NCBI RefSeq assembly: GCF_024054175.1
Contig: NZ_JAMXLA010000001.1
Span: forward strand, 617,341-681,340
Origin: Flavobacterium sp. NRK1
GTDB lineage: Bacteria; Bacteroidota; Bacteroidia; Flavobacteriales; Flavobacteriaceae
Reading direction: 5' to 3'
Length of the DNA stretch: 64,000 bases
A program made the position numbers and the translations under genes. Numbering within the stretch: position 1 is the stretch's first letter; every line of letters starts with the position of its first letter. Of this stretch, positions 35,527 to 44,146 are shown one piece after another. The notes beneath the pieces are model-generated. The model worked only from the letters and a program-made list of their open reading frames with translations, was not told the DNA's origin and searched no databases.

Positions 35527-35570
35527 AAAAAAGTCATGGCTTACAATTAATTGTAAGCCATGACTTTTTT
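35527..35570. terminator. Perfect 44-bp inverted-repeat terminator
   Basis: An uninterrupted palindrome (35527-35548 with 35549-35570) beginning with six A and followed by T, 18 nt after the hydrolase stop codon. Confidence 0.9.
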
Positions 35571-35599
35571 TGAATAATTCCCCCTAAATAAATTTACCT

Positions 35600-35607
35600 T
35601 AACTTTG
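35600..35607 (+). promoter_or_regulatory. -7 box of engB
   Basis: TAACTTTG fits TAnnTTTG, 17 nt before the engB ATG. Confidence 0.55.
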
Positions 35608-35624
35608 CAACAAAATAATAAGCC

Positions 35625-36245
35625 ATGAAAATTAATACTGCCGAGTTTATAATAAGCAATTCTGACGTTAGCAAATGCCCTAAAGAACCGCTACCTGAAT
35701 ATGCTTTCATCGGTAGAAGTAATGTAGGCAAATCATCATTAATAAACATGATAACTGGTCGTAACAGCCTTGCCAAAACATCCGGAAGGCCGGGTAAGAC
35801 TCAGCTTATTAATCATTTTAAAATCAATGACAACTGGTTTCTGGTAGACTTACCCGGTTATGGATATGCACGTGTATCAAAATCTACCAAGCAAACTTTT
35901 CAGGCTTTTATTACTGAATATTTTGAAAAACGTGAACAGCTTGTTTGTGCTTTTGTACTTATAGACATACGCCTTGAAGCCCAAAAAATAGATTTGGAAT
36001 TTATAAACTACCTTGGCACAATAGAGGTTCCGTTCTGTATTATTTTTACCAAAGCAGATAAAATCAGCCGTGGTAAAATAGACCAGCATGTTGCTGCTTA
36101 CCGTAAGGCATTACTGGCCAATAACTGGGAAGAAATGCCCCAGTATTTTGTAACCTCATCTACAGAAGGTACCGGACGCGATACTCTTTTAAATTATATA
36201 GACGAAGTTAATCAGGGAATTTTTGACAATCAGGGATTCATATAA
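35625..36245 (+). CDS. engB: Ribosome-biogenesis GTPase EngB/YsxC/YihA
   Basis: A 206-aa small GTPase needed for 50S subunit assembly. G1 GRSNVGKSSLINM, G2/G3 region TSGRPGKTQLINHF with DLPGYGYA, and G4 FTKADK are all visible. Single gene with its own promoter and a bidirectional terminator 7 nt after the stop codon. Confidence 0.96.
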   Translation: MKINTAEFIISNSDVSKCPKEPLPEYAFIGRSNVGKSSLINMITGRNSLAKTSGRPGKTQLINHFKINDNWFLVDLPGYGYARVSKSTKQTFQAFITEYFEKREQLVCAFVLIDIRLEAQKIDLEFINYLGTIEVPFCIIFTKADKISRGKIDQHVAAYRKALLANNWEEMPQYFVTSSTEGTGRDTLLNYIDEVNQGIFDNQGFI

Positions 36246-36251
36246 TACATA

Positions 36252-36283
36252 AAATAAAAAGCGGCTTAGGCCGCTTTTTATTT
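36252..36283. terminator. Bidirectional terminator between engB and the phosphodiesterase gene
   Basis: A 14-bp stem (36252-36265 with 36270-36283), loop TTAG, core GCGGC/GCCGC with A/T flanks on both sides; the two genes converge on it. Confidence 0.9.
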
Positions 36284-36291
36284 ACTACATC

Positions 36292-37494
36292 TTAACGATA
36301 GAGCCATGCAGCCACTTTATAGTTGTGATCAAAAAAAGAGGCATCCGGTGCTTTTTTAGCATTATAAACAAACAATGGAACAATACACTCATATGTTGAA
36401 CCATGGCTGCGATAGTTTTCAGGAAGCTTTTCAGATTCCGAATCCTGTAATAAACCAAATACAGTTGTTTTATTTCCTAAAACCATAAGATCACCGACAC
36501 GGTCTGACAATAGATGGTATTTTGCAATTGCTTCTTCTTTAGTTAAAACAGCTTCTACTCCCTGTAAAGACAATATTGTTTTTTTAACCTTCTCAAGGTC
36601 TTTAGAGCTTTTAAGATATACATAAGCAGAACCTCCCATGCCCCTGTGATGTTTAAAATAACGATCCTTTTCAGGTGATATAGAAATTCTAATTGGTGTT
36701 TTGCGGTTAGCGCAGGCTTTTTCAAGATCCCAGCATAAATCTTTATGATTTAGTCCATGATCGGCAGTAATAAGAATTGCAGCGTCCGGTGCAGCTTCAT
36801 GCAGTTTCCCGATATATTCATCAATTTTATGAAGAAACTCCTTTGAGTTTTTATCTTCCGGAGCCCATGTATGCATAGGATAATCAGTTGTATGGATATA
36901 AATAAATCCAAGGTCAGGATTTTTTTTCATGGTATATAAAGCCGATTCCATGATCCAGTAACTTACTTCTTTACTATAAACCGCAGGAGGTGCGCCAAAT
37001 TGCTGTGCCCATTCAGATTCATCAGCTCCATCACATTCAGGACAAAGCGAAATATCCGTATTAATACTCATTATGTCAATAGTCTTTTTTTTCACCGAAA
37101 ATAATGCTGACTTAATGCCCGCCGCTTTTGCCCTGTCAAAAATGGTTGGCACGATTATTAAATCAGGATCTTCAATAAATTCTTCCTGTTTTGTTACAGG
37201 ATTGTACCACACGTTACCGGTTATACCATGTTTATCGGGCATTTCACTGGTTGCAATAGCAACATTATTAACATTGGTAACAGCAGGCATAATAGACGGA
37301 ACAATTTTAAATATACCTTCTTTTTCCATCTTATTAAGATTAGGCATATCACTATTGCGATAGTAATCTTCGCCAAACCCATCTATCATTATTACAATAG
37401 TACGTTGTGGCTTTTGTGTATTCTGAGCAAAGACATTAGCTAAACCAGCAGCTAGAAATAAAGCTGTAAAAAGATTTTTTAAAACAAGTTTCAT
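36292..37494 (-). CDS. Exported type I phosphodiesterase/nucleotide pyrophosphatase
   Basis: A 400-aa member of the alkaline phosphatase superfamily (NPP type). Signal peptide MKLVLKNLFTALFLAAGLANVFAQ. Metal-binding motifs: MIDGFGEDYY, the nucleophile region MPAVTNVNNVAIATSEMP, IHTTDYPMHTW and TADHGLNHKD. It probably hydrolyses phosphodiester or phosphonate bonds in the periplasm; the substrate is unknown. Single gene. Confidence 0.88.
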   Translation of the reverse strand: MKLVLKNLFTALFLAAGLANVFAQNTQKPQRTIVIMIDGFGEDYYRNSDMPNLNKMEKEGIFKIVPSIMPAVTNVNNVAIATSEMPDKHGITGNVWYNPVTKQEEFIEDPDLIIVPTIFDRAKAAGIKSALFSVKKKTIDIMSINTDISLCPECDGADESEWAQQFGAPPAVYSKEVSYWIMESALYTMKKNPDLGFIYIHTTDYPMHTWAPEDKNSKEFLHKIDEYIGKLHEAAPDAAILITADHGLNHKDLCWDLEKACANRKTPIRISISPEKDRYFKHHRGMGGSAYVYLKSSKDLEKVKKTILSLQGVEAVLTKEEAIAKYHLLSDRVGDLMVLGNKTTVFGLLQDSESEKLPENYRSHGSTYECIVPLFVYNAKKAPDASFFDHNYKVAAWLYR

Positions 37495-37772
37495 AGAATT
37501 ATCTTAATTAGTTAATCGCAATATTCACTTGCAGGCCTGCCTTGTTTTTAATTGCAGTGCAAAAGTGGTTATATACCTTAACATGAACGACCAACTAAAA
37601 AAAATTAAACTAATAAAGTAAATTTCGTTCTAAAAACACCTCCAATAAATTGTATAACAATCAACTACATCAATATTAAATTATTGTTAAGTACTATTTA
37701 AAATAATTTAATAACATTCCGGAAACATTCCTGTAACTATGTAGCAGCTAATTTTGTACTGATTTTAAAAAA
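37495..37772. other. Divergent intergenic region
   Basis: Non-coding. It holds a TAATTTTG -7 box (37749-37756, plus strand) 17 nt before the AraC-type gene and an imperfect repeat AACATTCC around 37712-37730 with a central TTCCGGAA palindrome. The latter could be a regulator site upstream of the AraC gene. Confidence 0.45.
37749..37756 (+). promoter_or_regulatory. -7 box of the AraC-type gene
   Basis: TAATTTTG fits TAnnTTTG; 16 nt separate it from the ATG at 37773. Confidence 0.5.
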
Positions 37773-38837
37773 ATGAATTATATACTTTTTGCAGGATTAT
37801 TACAAACAGGGCTTACAATACTATTTATTGCTTTTGGAAAGCAAAAAGAGAAAGCCGATTATTTACTGCTTTTATTTTTAGCATGTATCGGATTGCATCT
37901 GGCTACCAAATTTTACATATTTACCAACGTAGCCAACATAGCCATAACTTTAAGAATGCATACCTGCATACAACTTGCTTATGGGCCACTACTATATTTA
38001 TATGCCCGAAAGAAGAATAATCTTAATTTTCTCCCTGCTAAAATGTGGTATTTGTTTATCCCGCTTATTATAGCAATTACTCTTTACATCTGTACATCGT
38101 TAGTAATACTAAAATACCCCGCTCAGGGAACTGCAGTATTAAGATTTTATAATCAGATAGCATTTTTCCCTATAGTAACCTCACACATTACATTCGGAAT
38201 AATAACACCCATAAGAATTTTAGGTCCAGAAAAAGCAATGCTTTACAGGTTAAAATACATTCTGATAGCAATAGGAGTAATAGAAATCATACTTGTAGTA
38301 TCAGGAAATATAAATCCAGTCTATAATTCTTACATACGCAGTGTACTTTATATAGTTTTAGGCAGTTCGCCGGTAATAATTATGTGGGAAAGGCAACAAA
38401 CAACAGTATCAGGAAAAGCTACCGCAACAAAAAGTATAGATAGGGAAATTGACATAAATGCAGTACATGAGAGAAAAATAGCGCTGGAAAAAACCAGGCA
38501 TGAGGAAATATTTTTACAGCTTGAAAAACTGCTTCAGGAAAAGCATTTGTATAAAGATGAAGACCTGTCACTTGAAAAGCTGGCAAACATATCGGGCATT
38601 AACAGGCACCATATATCTGAAACCTTAAATATATATGCCAAAAAGCCATTTTACCAGTATATTAATGAATACCGCATACAAGAAGTAATTCATCACCTTG
38701 ACAATAACAGTAAAAAGAAAAGATTACTGGCTATAGCTTATGATAGCGGATTTAAAACAAAAGCGTCATTTAATCAGTACTTCAAAAAGCTCACGGGAAA
38801 AACCCCATCAGATTATTTAAAAGAAAAAGCGGCCTGA
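37773..38837 (+). CDS. Membrane-anchored AraC-family transcriptional regulator
   Basis: A 354-aa protein. The N-terminal two-thirds (about residues 1-207) contain around seven hydrophobic helices; a linker (about 210-245) precedes a C-terminal AraC DNA-binding domain (about 250-354: two helix-turn-helix units with LEKLANISGINRHHISETLN and IAYDSGFKTKASFNQYFKKLTGKTPSDYL). It would sense a signal in or through the membrane and bind DNA from there. Target genes unknown. Its stop codon lies in the loop of the terminator. Confidence 0.88.
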   Translation: MNYILFAGLLQTGLTILFIAFGKQKEKADYLLLLFLACIGLHLATKFYIFTNVANIAITLRMHTCIQLAYGPLLYLYARKKNNLNFLPAKMWYLFIPLIIAITLYICTSLVILKYPAQGTAVLRFYNQIAFFPIVTSHITFGIITPIRILGPEKAMLYRLKYILIAIGVIEIILVVSGNINPVYNSYIRSVLYIVLGSSPVIIMWERQQTTVSGKATATKSIDREIDINAVHERKIALEKTRHEEIFLQLEKLLQEKHLYKDEDLSLEKLANISGINRHHISETLNIYAKKPFYQYINEYRIQEVIHHLDNNSKKKRLLAIAYDSGFKTKASFNQYFKKLTGKTPSDYLKEKAA

Positions 38838-38846
38838 GCCGCTTTT
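38825..38846. terminator. Bidirectional terminator overlapping the AraC-type stop codon
   Basis: Stem AAAAGCGGC/GCCGCTTTT (38825-38833 with 38838-38846), loop CTGA that includes the TGA stop (38835-38837) of the regulator. It also lies directly after the stop of gldC on the other strand. Confidence 0.85.
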
Positions 38847-39188
38847 CTAATTCTTTTTAAGTTCAAGTTTTTCTGCAAAGTAATCACAGAAATCTTTCAT
38901 GGTATCGCTCATCTTTTTATCGCCCGTAGCACGTTCAAAAGAATCAGCCATAGAAACAAGAGTCTGATGATAGAATACTTTCATTTCATCTACCGGCATA
39001 TCTTTAGTCCAAAGATCGATACGCATGCTTTCCTGTGATTTGCTGTCCCATACGGAGAGCATTACAGCTTTAGATTCCTCATTCACAACACCACCATCTC
39101 GGGCAGTCCAGCTTAATTTATCCGGAACACGATTTTCATCAAGTTCCACAGTTATTTTTATCTCTGATTTTAGAGGGGTTTTAGACAT
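38847..39188 (-). CDS. gldC: Gliding motility protein GldC
   Basis: A 113-aa cytoplasmic protein. The sequence SEIKITVELDENRVPDKLSW and DLWTKDMPVDEMKVFYHQTL are characteristic of GldC, which in F. johnsoniae accompanies gldB and supports gliding. It overlaps the end of gldB by 1 nt (TAATG). Molecular role not known. Confidence 0.95.
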   Translation of the reverse strand: MSKTPLKSEIKITVELDENRVPDKLSWTARDGGVVNEESKAVMLSVWDSKSQESMRIDLWTKDMPVDEMKVFYHQTLVSMADSFERATGDKKMSDTMKDFCDYFAEKLELKKN

Positions 39189-40150
39189 TATTTTTTGGGT
39201 TTGTATTTAGAATTATCAAAAATTGTTTTGGCATCCATAGCCAAAAGCTCCTGCAAAGGTACATTTTTATTGTTTTCAGCATAAGACCTTACAATCTGCC
39301 ATCCCAGCCACTGGCCTATTCGTCCCGGAGATTCATTGTCAAGTTCAAGATAAAATTTAGAAAATGGCGCAGGGTTTATAAAACGTGCAGGCAGCTTAGG
39401 ATCAGAATCATAAAGTAGTTTCTTATCAATAAAATACCTCCATATCTCTGCCTCATTAACTTCTGCCCATTCAAGCTGCTCTTTTGTATAACCAATCTTA
39501 TTATTATCAGGCACATGAGGAATCAGCAAATCTTTAAGGTAAAGTTCTTTACCATAATATATCATTAACGAAAGTAACTGCCTGTCACGTGGCGGGGCAA
39601 TTTTTCCGTAAGCAAAAGAAGTAACAATATCAGGTACAATCTGCGATGGTTCATATTGCTGCACTTCATATTTATTAAGCCCTTCATACAGGTAATTATC
39701 TTTCCCCAGATAAAGGCTTAGTGGTATTAATATGATCTCGGGAGTATAAACCGCCTTAATATCGGTATCGTCAGTAACCAGCGCAACAACTTTTGGAGTA
39801 GGCAGCTGTGGATAATAATATTTTACATGCTGAAGAAAAGACCCCATACTTTCTTCCAGCCCGCTAAGGTTTGGGAATGTTTTTTGCGATTCCTCTTTTA
39901 GCTTAAGCATAAAAGGATCTTTCATTTTATTTATCCACACCGTATCTTCATTCCCTTCAGGAAACAAATAAGGATACTGTTGCTTTAAAGCAGGCAGACC
40001 CTTAGCCCCGGATTCAAAAAAAGCTTTATCAAAACGGGCAATTTCCACTTTCGGCTCCGGTATGGCTGCAATTTTTTCTTCTGCTTCATTTTCCTTTTTA
40101 CAGGCAGTAAAAAATACCATCAGAGCAAGAATAAAAATACATTTTTTCAT
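39188..40150 (-). CDS. gldB: Gliding motility lipoprotein GldB
   Basis: A 320-aa lipoprotein (signal MKKCIFILALMVFFTAC, lipobox FTAC). The body matches GldB, required for gliding and T9SS function in F. johnsoniae; recognisable segments are RFDKAFFE, a central ILIPLSLYLGKDN and GRIGQWLGWQIVRSYAENN. First gene of gldB-gldC, with a consensus promoter upstream; diverges from nadE. Confidence 0.94.
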   Translation of the reverse strand: MKKCIFILALMVFFTACKKENEAEEKIAAIPEPKVEIARFDKAFFESGAKGLPALKQQYPYLFPEGNEDTVWINKMKDPFMLKLKEESQKTFPNLSGLEESMGSFLQHVKYYYPQLPTPKVVALVTDDTDIKAVYTPEIILIPLSLYLGKDNYLYEGLNKYEVQQYEPSQIVPDIVTSFAYGKIAPPRDRQLLSLMIYYGKELYLKDLLIPHVPDNNKIGYTKEQLEWAEVNEAEIWRYFIDKKLLYDSDPKLPARFINPAPFSKFYLELDNESPGRIGQWLGWQIVRSYAENNKNVPLQELLAMDAKTIFDNSKYKPKK

Positions 40151-40199
40151 TTTGTGGTTTTATTAGTAATTTCTTATTAAGGTTTTTTTAATTTTATGG

Positions 40200-40232
40200 C
40201 AAATATACAACTCACTCATTAATATTGAACAA
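40200..40232 (-). promoter_or_regulatory. Consensus promoter of gldB-gldC
   Basis: On the minus strand TTG (40232-40230), 22-nt spacer, TATATTTG (40207-40200), about 50 nt before the gldB ATG. It overlaps the upstream region of the divergent nadE gene, whose own -7 candidate (TAATATTG, 40220-40227) is weaker. Confidence 0.65.
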
Positions 40233-40234
40233 TT

Positions 40235-41041
40235 ATGCCATCCAAGTCCTCTTTTCAGGCAGAAGCTATAAATAACCATATTGTAAAATGGCTGCACAAC
40301 TATGCAGAAAACGCAAGAGTAAAGGGTTTTGTTGTAGGCATATCAGGCGGAATAGACTCTGCGTTAACATCAACGCTATGTGCACAAACAGGTTTACCTA
40401 CTGTTTGTATTGAAATGCCAATACATCAGGCAGCTAGTCATGTAAGCAGGGCAAGAGAACATATTAAAAACTTAAAGGCAAAATTTTCAAACGTAACATC
40501 GGAAATAGCCGATCTAACTCCTATATTTGAAACTTTTAAAAATCAGGTTCCTGAAAGCGAAAATCCGTACATACAAGATCTTACTCTCGCCAATACCAGA
40601 GCCCGCTTAAGAATGACAACTTTGTATTATTTTGCCGGACTTCACAGCGCTCTTGTTGCAGGGACAGGTAATAAGGTGGAAGACTTTGGCGTAGGTTTTT
40701 TTACAAAATACGGAGATGGCGGTGTGGATATAAGCCCTATTGCCGACCTTTTAAAATCTGAAGTAAGGCAGCTTGCCAAATATTTAAATGTAACTGATAC
40801 TATTATAACAGCTAAACCTACTGATGGATTATTTGGCGATGACAGGAGTGATGAAGATCAGCTGGGGGCAAGTTATGACGAACTTGAATGGGCTATGGAA
40901 CAGATTGAAAATGGTAAAGATCATAATGATTTTACAGGCAGGCAAAAAGAAGTTTTTGAGATTTATAAACGCCTGAATACCATCAACCAACACAAGATGA
41001 ATCCTATACCTGTATGCAAAATCCCCCATCATTTGAAATAA
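40235..41041 (+). CDS. nadE: NAD synthetase, ammonia-dependent type
   Basis: A 268-aa enzyme that amidates nicotinate adenine dinucleotide to NAD. The PP-loop SGGIDS is at residues 37-42; GTGNKVEDFGVGFFTKYGDGG and TAKPTDGLFGDDRSDEDQLG are further NadE motifs. There is no glutaminase domain, so it uses ammonia. Divergent from gldB. Confidence 0.95.
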   Translation: MPSKSSFQAEAINNHIVKWLHNYAENARVKGFVVGISGGIDSALTSTLCAQTGLPTVCIEMPIHQAASHVSRAREHIKNLKAKFSNVTSEIADLTPIFETFKNQVPESENPYIQDLTLANTRARLRMTTLYYFAGLHSALVAGTGNKVEDFGVGFFTKYGDGGVDISPIADLLKSEVRQLAKYLNVTDTIITAKPTDGLFGDDRSDEDQLGASYDELEWAMEQIENGKDHNDFTGRQKEVFEIYKRLNTINQHKMNPIPVCKIPHHLK

Positions 41042-41116
41042 AATTCTTTCATTCACAATACTTTAAGAATTAAATTACTAAATTTACTATAGTCTAAACC
41101 CAAAAATCTAACAACT

Positions 41117-41746
41117 ATGATTAAACTATGCCTCGCGGATAACCACCCCGTAGTGCACTACGGCATGAAGTCGTACTTTAGCGATAATCCGCAAATTAGC
41201 TTTGCCGGTGTGGTAAACAACCTGGACAGCCTGCTTGATACCCTGGCTAAAAAAACAGTAGATGTTGCTGTTATAGACCTGGAACTGGAAGGGCTTACAA
41301 GTATAAGTTCATTAAAATCGCTGGTAAAAGATTTTCCTGAAACAAAAGTGATAATTTTCACTAATCTTGCAGAACAAATTTATGCGCCTAATGCTCTTAA
41401 AGCAGGAGTTTCTGCTTATGTGCATAAAAGTGCCAAAATGGAAGAACTTGAAAACGCCATTAAGAGAGTAAATGAGGGCGAGGTAGTATTTAGTGAGGCT
41501 GTTAAGAAAAATCTTGCGCTACTAAACAAAGGTAAAAAATCAGAACGTCTTTACAGAAAGTTATCTTCAAGGGAAATTGAAGTATTACGCTACCTTAGTG
41601 AAGGTAAAAAAAATAAAGAAATTGCAAAATTGCTTGACCTTAATGAGAAAACAATAAGCACTTATAAATTACGCCTGCTTACCAAATTACATGTTACAAA
41701 TCTGGTAGATCTTGTAAACAAGGCTAAAACGCTGGATATTGTTTAA
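41117..41746 (+). CDS. LuxR/NarL-family response regulator (orphan)
   Basis: A 209-aa two-domain regulator. Receiver domain residues 1-120 with acidic residues near 7-8 (LADNHP), phosphoacceptor Asp54 (AVIDLELEG) and the conserved Lys in VHKSAKM; C-terminal LuxR-type helix-turn-helix (LSSREIEVLRYLSEGKKNKEIA). No sensor kinase gene is nearby. Located after nadE and before the dnaG terminator. Confidence 0.92.
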   Translation: MIKLCLADNHPVVHYGMKSYFSDNPQISFAGVVNNLDSLLDTLAKKTVDVAVIDLELEGLTSISSLKSLVKDFPETKVIIFTNLAEQIYAPNALKAGVSAYVHKSAKMEELENAIKRVNEGEVVFSEAVKKNLALLNKGKKSERLYRKLSSREIEVLRYLSEGKKNKEIAKLLDLNEKTISTYKLRLLTKLHVTNLVDLVNKAKTLDIV

Positions 41747-41831
41747 TGTAAATTTACATACACGGAAAACAAAATTACACTTACTATAAAATATAAGTAT
41801 GATGCAGCAGCATTGTCTTGCATATACATTT

Positions 41832-41861
41832 AAAACGCCCCGCTTACTACCGGGGCGTTTT
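41832..41861. terminator. Bidirectional terminator between response regulator and dnaG
   Basis: An 11-bp stem AAAACGCCCCG/CGGGGCGTTTT (41832-41842 with 41851-41861) with T tract; located between the two convergent genes. Confidence 0.9.
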
Positions 41862-41864
41862 TAA

Positions 41865-43850
41865 TTAATAGTATTGGCTGCGTATCCTGCTCATTTTTCT
41901 GGAAAGGTAATTTACCAGTGTATTGTAATCATTTACCGCCATTAATATTTCCATATTATCAGCTTCGGGACTTACCTGCATTTTTAAATCCTGAATAAGC
42001 CTTCCAAGTAACAGCCAGCGCAAATCTACAATATGTTCATTTGTATAATTAGCTACGGTTACAAGCTTTTCTTTAACAGGTATCTGTTTTTTTTCTTCCC
42101 ATTCATGCAGGTAATATTTTTCATCCTGCATATAAACATCTGTAGCCACCTGCTGCAATTCAGGATGCAGTGTGTTCAAAAAACTGTCTATCACAAGTTG
42201 CTCGTTTGTGTGATAATATTCTATAATTGCTTTATACAGATCTTTAAATACAGGATTTGTAAATTCTATTTCATCTTCCTGTAAATTAAGATAAATACGC
42301 TCATAAACCTTATAAGTTTTATGTTCGGTATGTTCGTATTCCTTACCAAACTCATCATATTTTATATAAACATCCTGAAACTCCTGCTCTGTTCCGCCAT
42401 ACAAAAGTAATATCTCAATTATTTTACGCTCAAGCCCTTCAAGTATATTTAGTCTTGGCTTATTCGGCATGTCCCCCTCATCCGCAACAGGTTTCATAGT
42501 ATTACCCTTTTGCTCTTCTCTTACTTTCTTACCGGCATCCGACACATCTTTTTGAATGAGCTGGGCAAGCGTACTTGATAGTACCTGTTCAGATATATCC
42601 ATAATACGTGCACACTCCTGAATATAAATTTCACGCTGAATCCTGTCCGGTATTTTAGAGATACTGGTTACCATATCTCTTATAAGTCCTGCTTTTTTTA
42701 CAGGATCATTTTTAGCCTCATCCATCAGGAGCCCGGCTTTAAACTGTATAAAGTCTTTAGAATTATCTGCCAGATAAGCTACCAGCTCATCATAAGGTGT
42801 TTTTTTGGCAAAACTATCAGGGTCTTCACCATCAGGAAAGGCACACACTTTCACATTCATACCTTCTTCAAGAATAAGGTCTATACCACGTATAGATGCT
42901 CTTAATCCTGCCGCATCGCCATCAAACAACACAGTAATATTTTTAGTAAGCCTGTTTATAAGCCTTATCTGATCGGGTGTTAAAGCTGTGCCGGAAGAGG
43001 CTACAGTATTTTCTATACCCGCCTGATGGAATTGTATAACATCGGTATACCCCTCTACTAAAAAGCAATTATCCTGTTTCGCTATAGCCTGCTTGGCATG
43101 ATAAATACCATATAAAACTTTACTTTTATGGTAAATATCACTTTCGGGTGAGTTAAGGTATTTGGCTGCTTTTTTATCATTGCCTAATATACGTCCGCCA
43201 AAACCTAATACACGCCCCGACATACTTTGTATAGGAAACATTACACGCCCGCGAAAACGGTCTATATGCCTGCCGTCTTCTTTGGTAATGGTTAACCCGG
43301 TTTTATCAAGATACTCCAGTTTATAAGCTTTACCCAATGCTTCTTTTGTAAAAGCATCCCATTCTTCAGGGGAATAGCCCAGTCCGAATTTTTTTATAGT
43401 ATCTCCTGTAAAACCACGCTCTTTAAAATAAGAATAACCTATTGCCCGGCCTTCATCTGTATTCAGTAAAGTATTCTGAAAATACTTTTGTGCAAATTCA
43501 GAAACAAGATACATACTTTCCTTTTCATTGGCCTGCTCTTTATCCTGTTCCGTTTGTTCTGTTTCCTCAAGTTCAATATTATACTTCTTTGCCAGATACC
43601 TAATAGCCTCGGGGTAAGTAAAATGCTCATGCTCCATTAAAAAGGCTACAGCATTTCCTCCTTTTCCGGAACTAAAATCTTTCCATATCTGCTTTACCGG
43701 AGAAACCATAAAAGAAGGTGATTTTTCATTGCTGAAAGGACTTAGCCCTTTTAGGTTTGTACCAGCCCTTTTAAGCACAACAAAATCGCCGATAACCTCC
43801 TCTACACGGGCGGTTTCAAATACTGTATCTATGGAACTTTTGGATATCAA
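41865..43850 (-). CDS. dnaG: DNA primase with degenerate zinc-binding domain
   Basis: A 661-aa DnaG that makes RNA primers. The N-terminal domain aligns with the CHC2 zinc-ribbon, but all four ligands are replaced: the positions of E. coli Cys40, His43, Cys61 and Cys64 are here Ser37, Ser40, Asp58 and Ser61 (GLSPFSNEK and KDFSSGKGG). The catalytic TOPRIM part is intact (FLVEGYTDVIQFHQAG, VLFDGDAAGLRA). A charged segment (about residues 430-480) leads to the helicase-binding C-terminal domain. The start codon is TTG (43848-43850); upstream in frame there is only a stop. Confidence 0.93.
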   Translation of the reverse strand: MISKSSIDTVFETARVEEVIGDFVVLKRAGTNLKGLSPFSNEKSPSFMVSPVKQIWKDFSSGKGGNAVAFLMEHEHFTYPEAIRYLAKKYNIELEETEQTEQDKEQANEKESMYLVSEFAQKYFQNTLLNTDEGRAIGYSYFKERGFTGDTIKKFGLGYSPEEWDAFTKEALGKAYKLEYLDKTGLTITKEDGRHIDRFRGRVMFPIQSMSGRVLGFGGRILGNDKKAAKYLNSPESDIYHKSKVLYGIYHAKQAIAKQDNCFLVEGYTDVIQFHQAGIENTVASSGTALTPDQIRLINRLTKNITVLFDGDAAGLRASIRGIDLILEEGMNVKVCAFPDGEDPDSFAKKTPYDELVAYLADNSKDFIQFKAGLLMDEAKNDPVKKAGLIRDMVTSISKIPDRIQREIYIQECARIMDISEQVLSSTLAQLIQKDVSDAGKKVREEQKGNTMKPVADEGDMPNKPRLNILEGLERKIIEILLLYGGTEQEFQDVYIKYDEFGKEYEHTEHKTYKVYERIYLNLQEDEIEFTNPVFKDLYKAIIEYYHTNEQLVIDSFLNTLHPELQQVATDVYMQDEKYYLHEWEEKKQIPVKEKLVTVANYTNEHIVDLRWLLLGRLIQDLKMQVSPEADNMEILMAVNDYNTLVNYLSRKMSRIRSQYY

Positions 43851-43881
43851 ATCGTATAAAGATTTCTAAAAATAAGGAAAA

Positions 43882-43889
43882 CAAAGTTA
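43882..43889 (-). promoter_or_regulatory. -7 box of dnaG
   Basis: TAACTTTG (minus strand) fits TAnnTTTG, 31 nt before the TTG start. Confidence 0.45.
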
Positions 43890-43925
43890 CAAAGATTTGC
43901 ACTACCTGAAGCCTAATAAAAATAA

Positions 43926-43954
43926 AAAAGCAGGCTCTTACTCAGCCTGCTTTT
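43926..43954 (-). terminator. Terminator upstream of dnaG
   Basis: An 11-bp stem AAAAGCAGGCT/AGCCTGCTTTT (43926-43936 with 43944-43954) followed leftward by T-rich sequence. No annotated gene ends here, since the CDF gene has its own terminator further right. Confidence 0.8.
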
Positions 43955-44082
43955 CATTACCAAAAAAAAAGAAATACACTACATCTAATGATTACTGTGT
44001 CCTGCCCTACTAACATTAAATTGGACAGCAATTTATAATGCGTTAATCAGTAACAGTAACCCTAAAAACTTTTTCAAAACTA
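43926..44082 (-). ncRNA. Candidate small RNA or very short gene between two terminators
   Basis: A -7 box TAGTTTTG (44075-44082, minus) lies downstream of the CDF terminator (44102-44125), and a second terminator ends at 43926. A transcript of about 145 nt is therefore possible. Only tiny frames exist: 19 codons (43957-44016) and, starting before the -7 box, 21 codons (44033-44098). No known RNA family recognised. Confidence 0.3.
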
Positions 44083-44101
44083 CTTTGATAAAAGACATAA
44101 A

Positions 44102-44125
44102 AAAATACCCAATAGTGGGTATTTT
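44102..44125 (-). terminator. Terminator of the CDF exporter gene
   Basis: A 10-bp stem AAAATACCCA/TGGGTATTTT (44102-44111 with 44116-44125), loop ATAG, followed leftward by a T run; 22 nt past the CDF stop codon. Confidence 0.8.
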
Positions 44126-44146
44126 GCATTATAAGATTATAAACAC

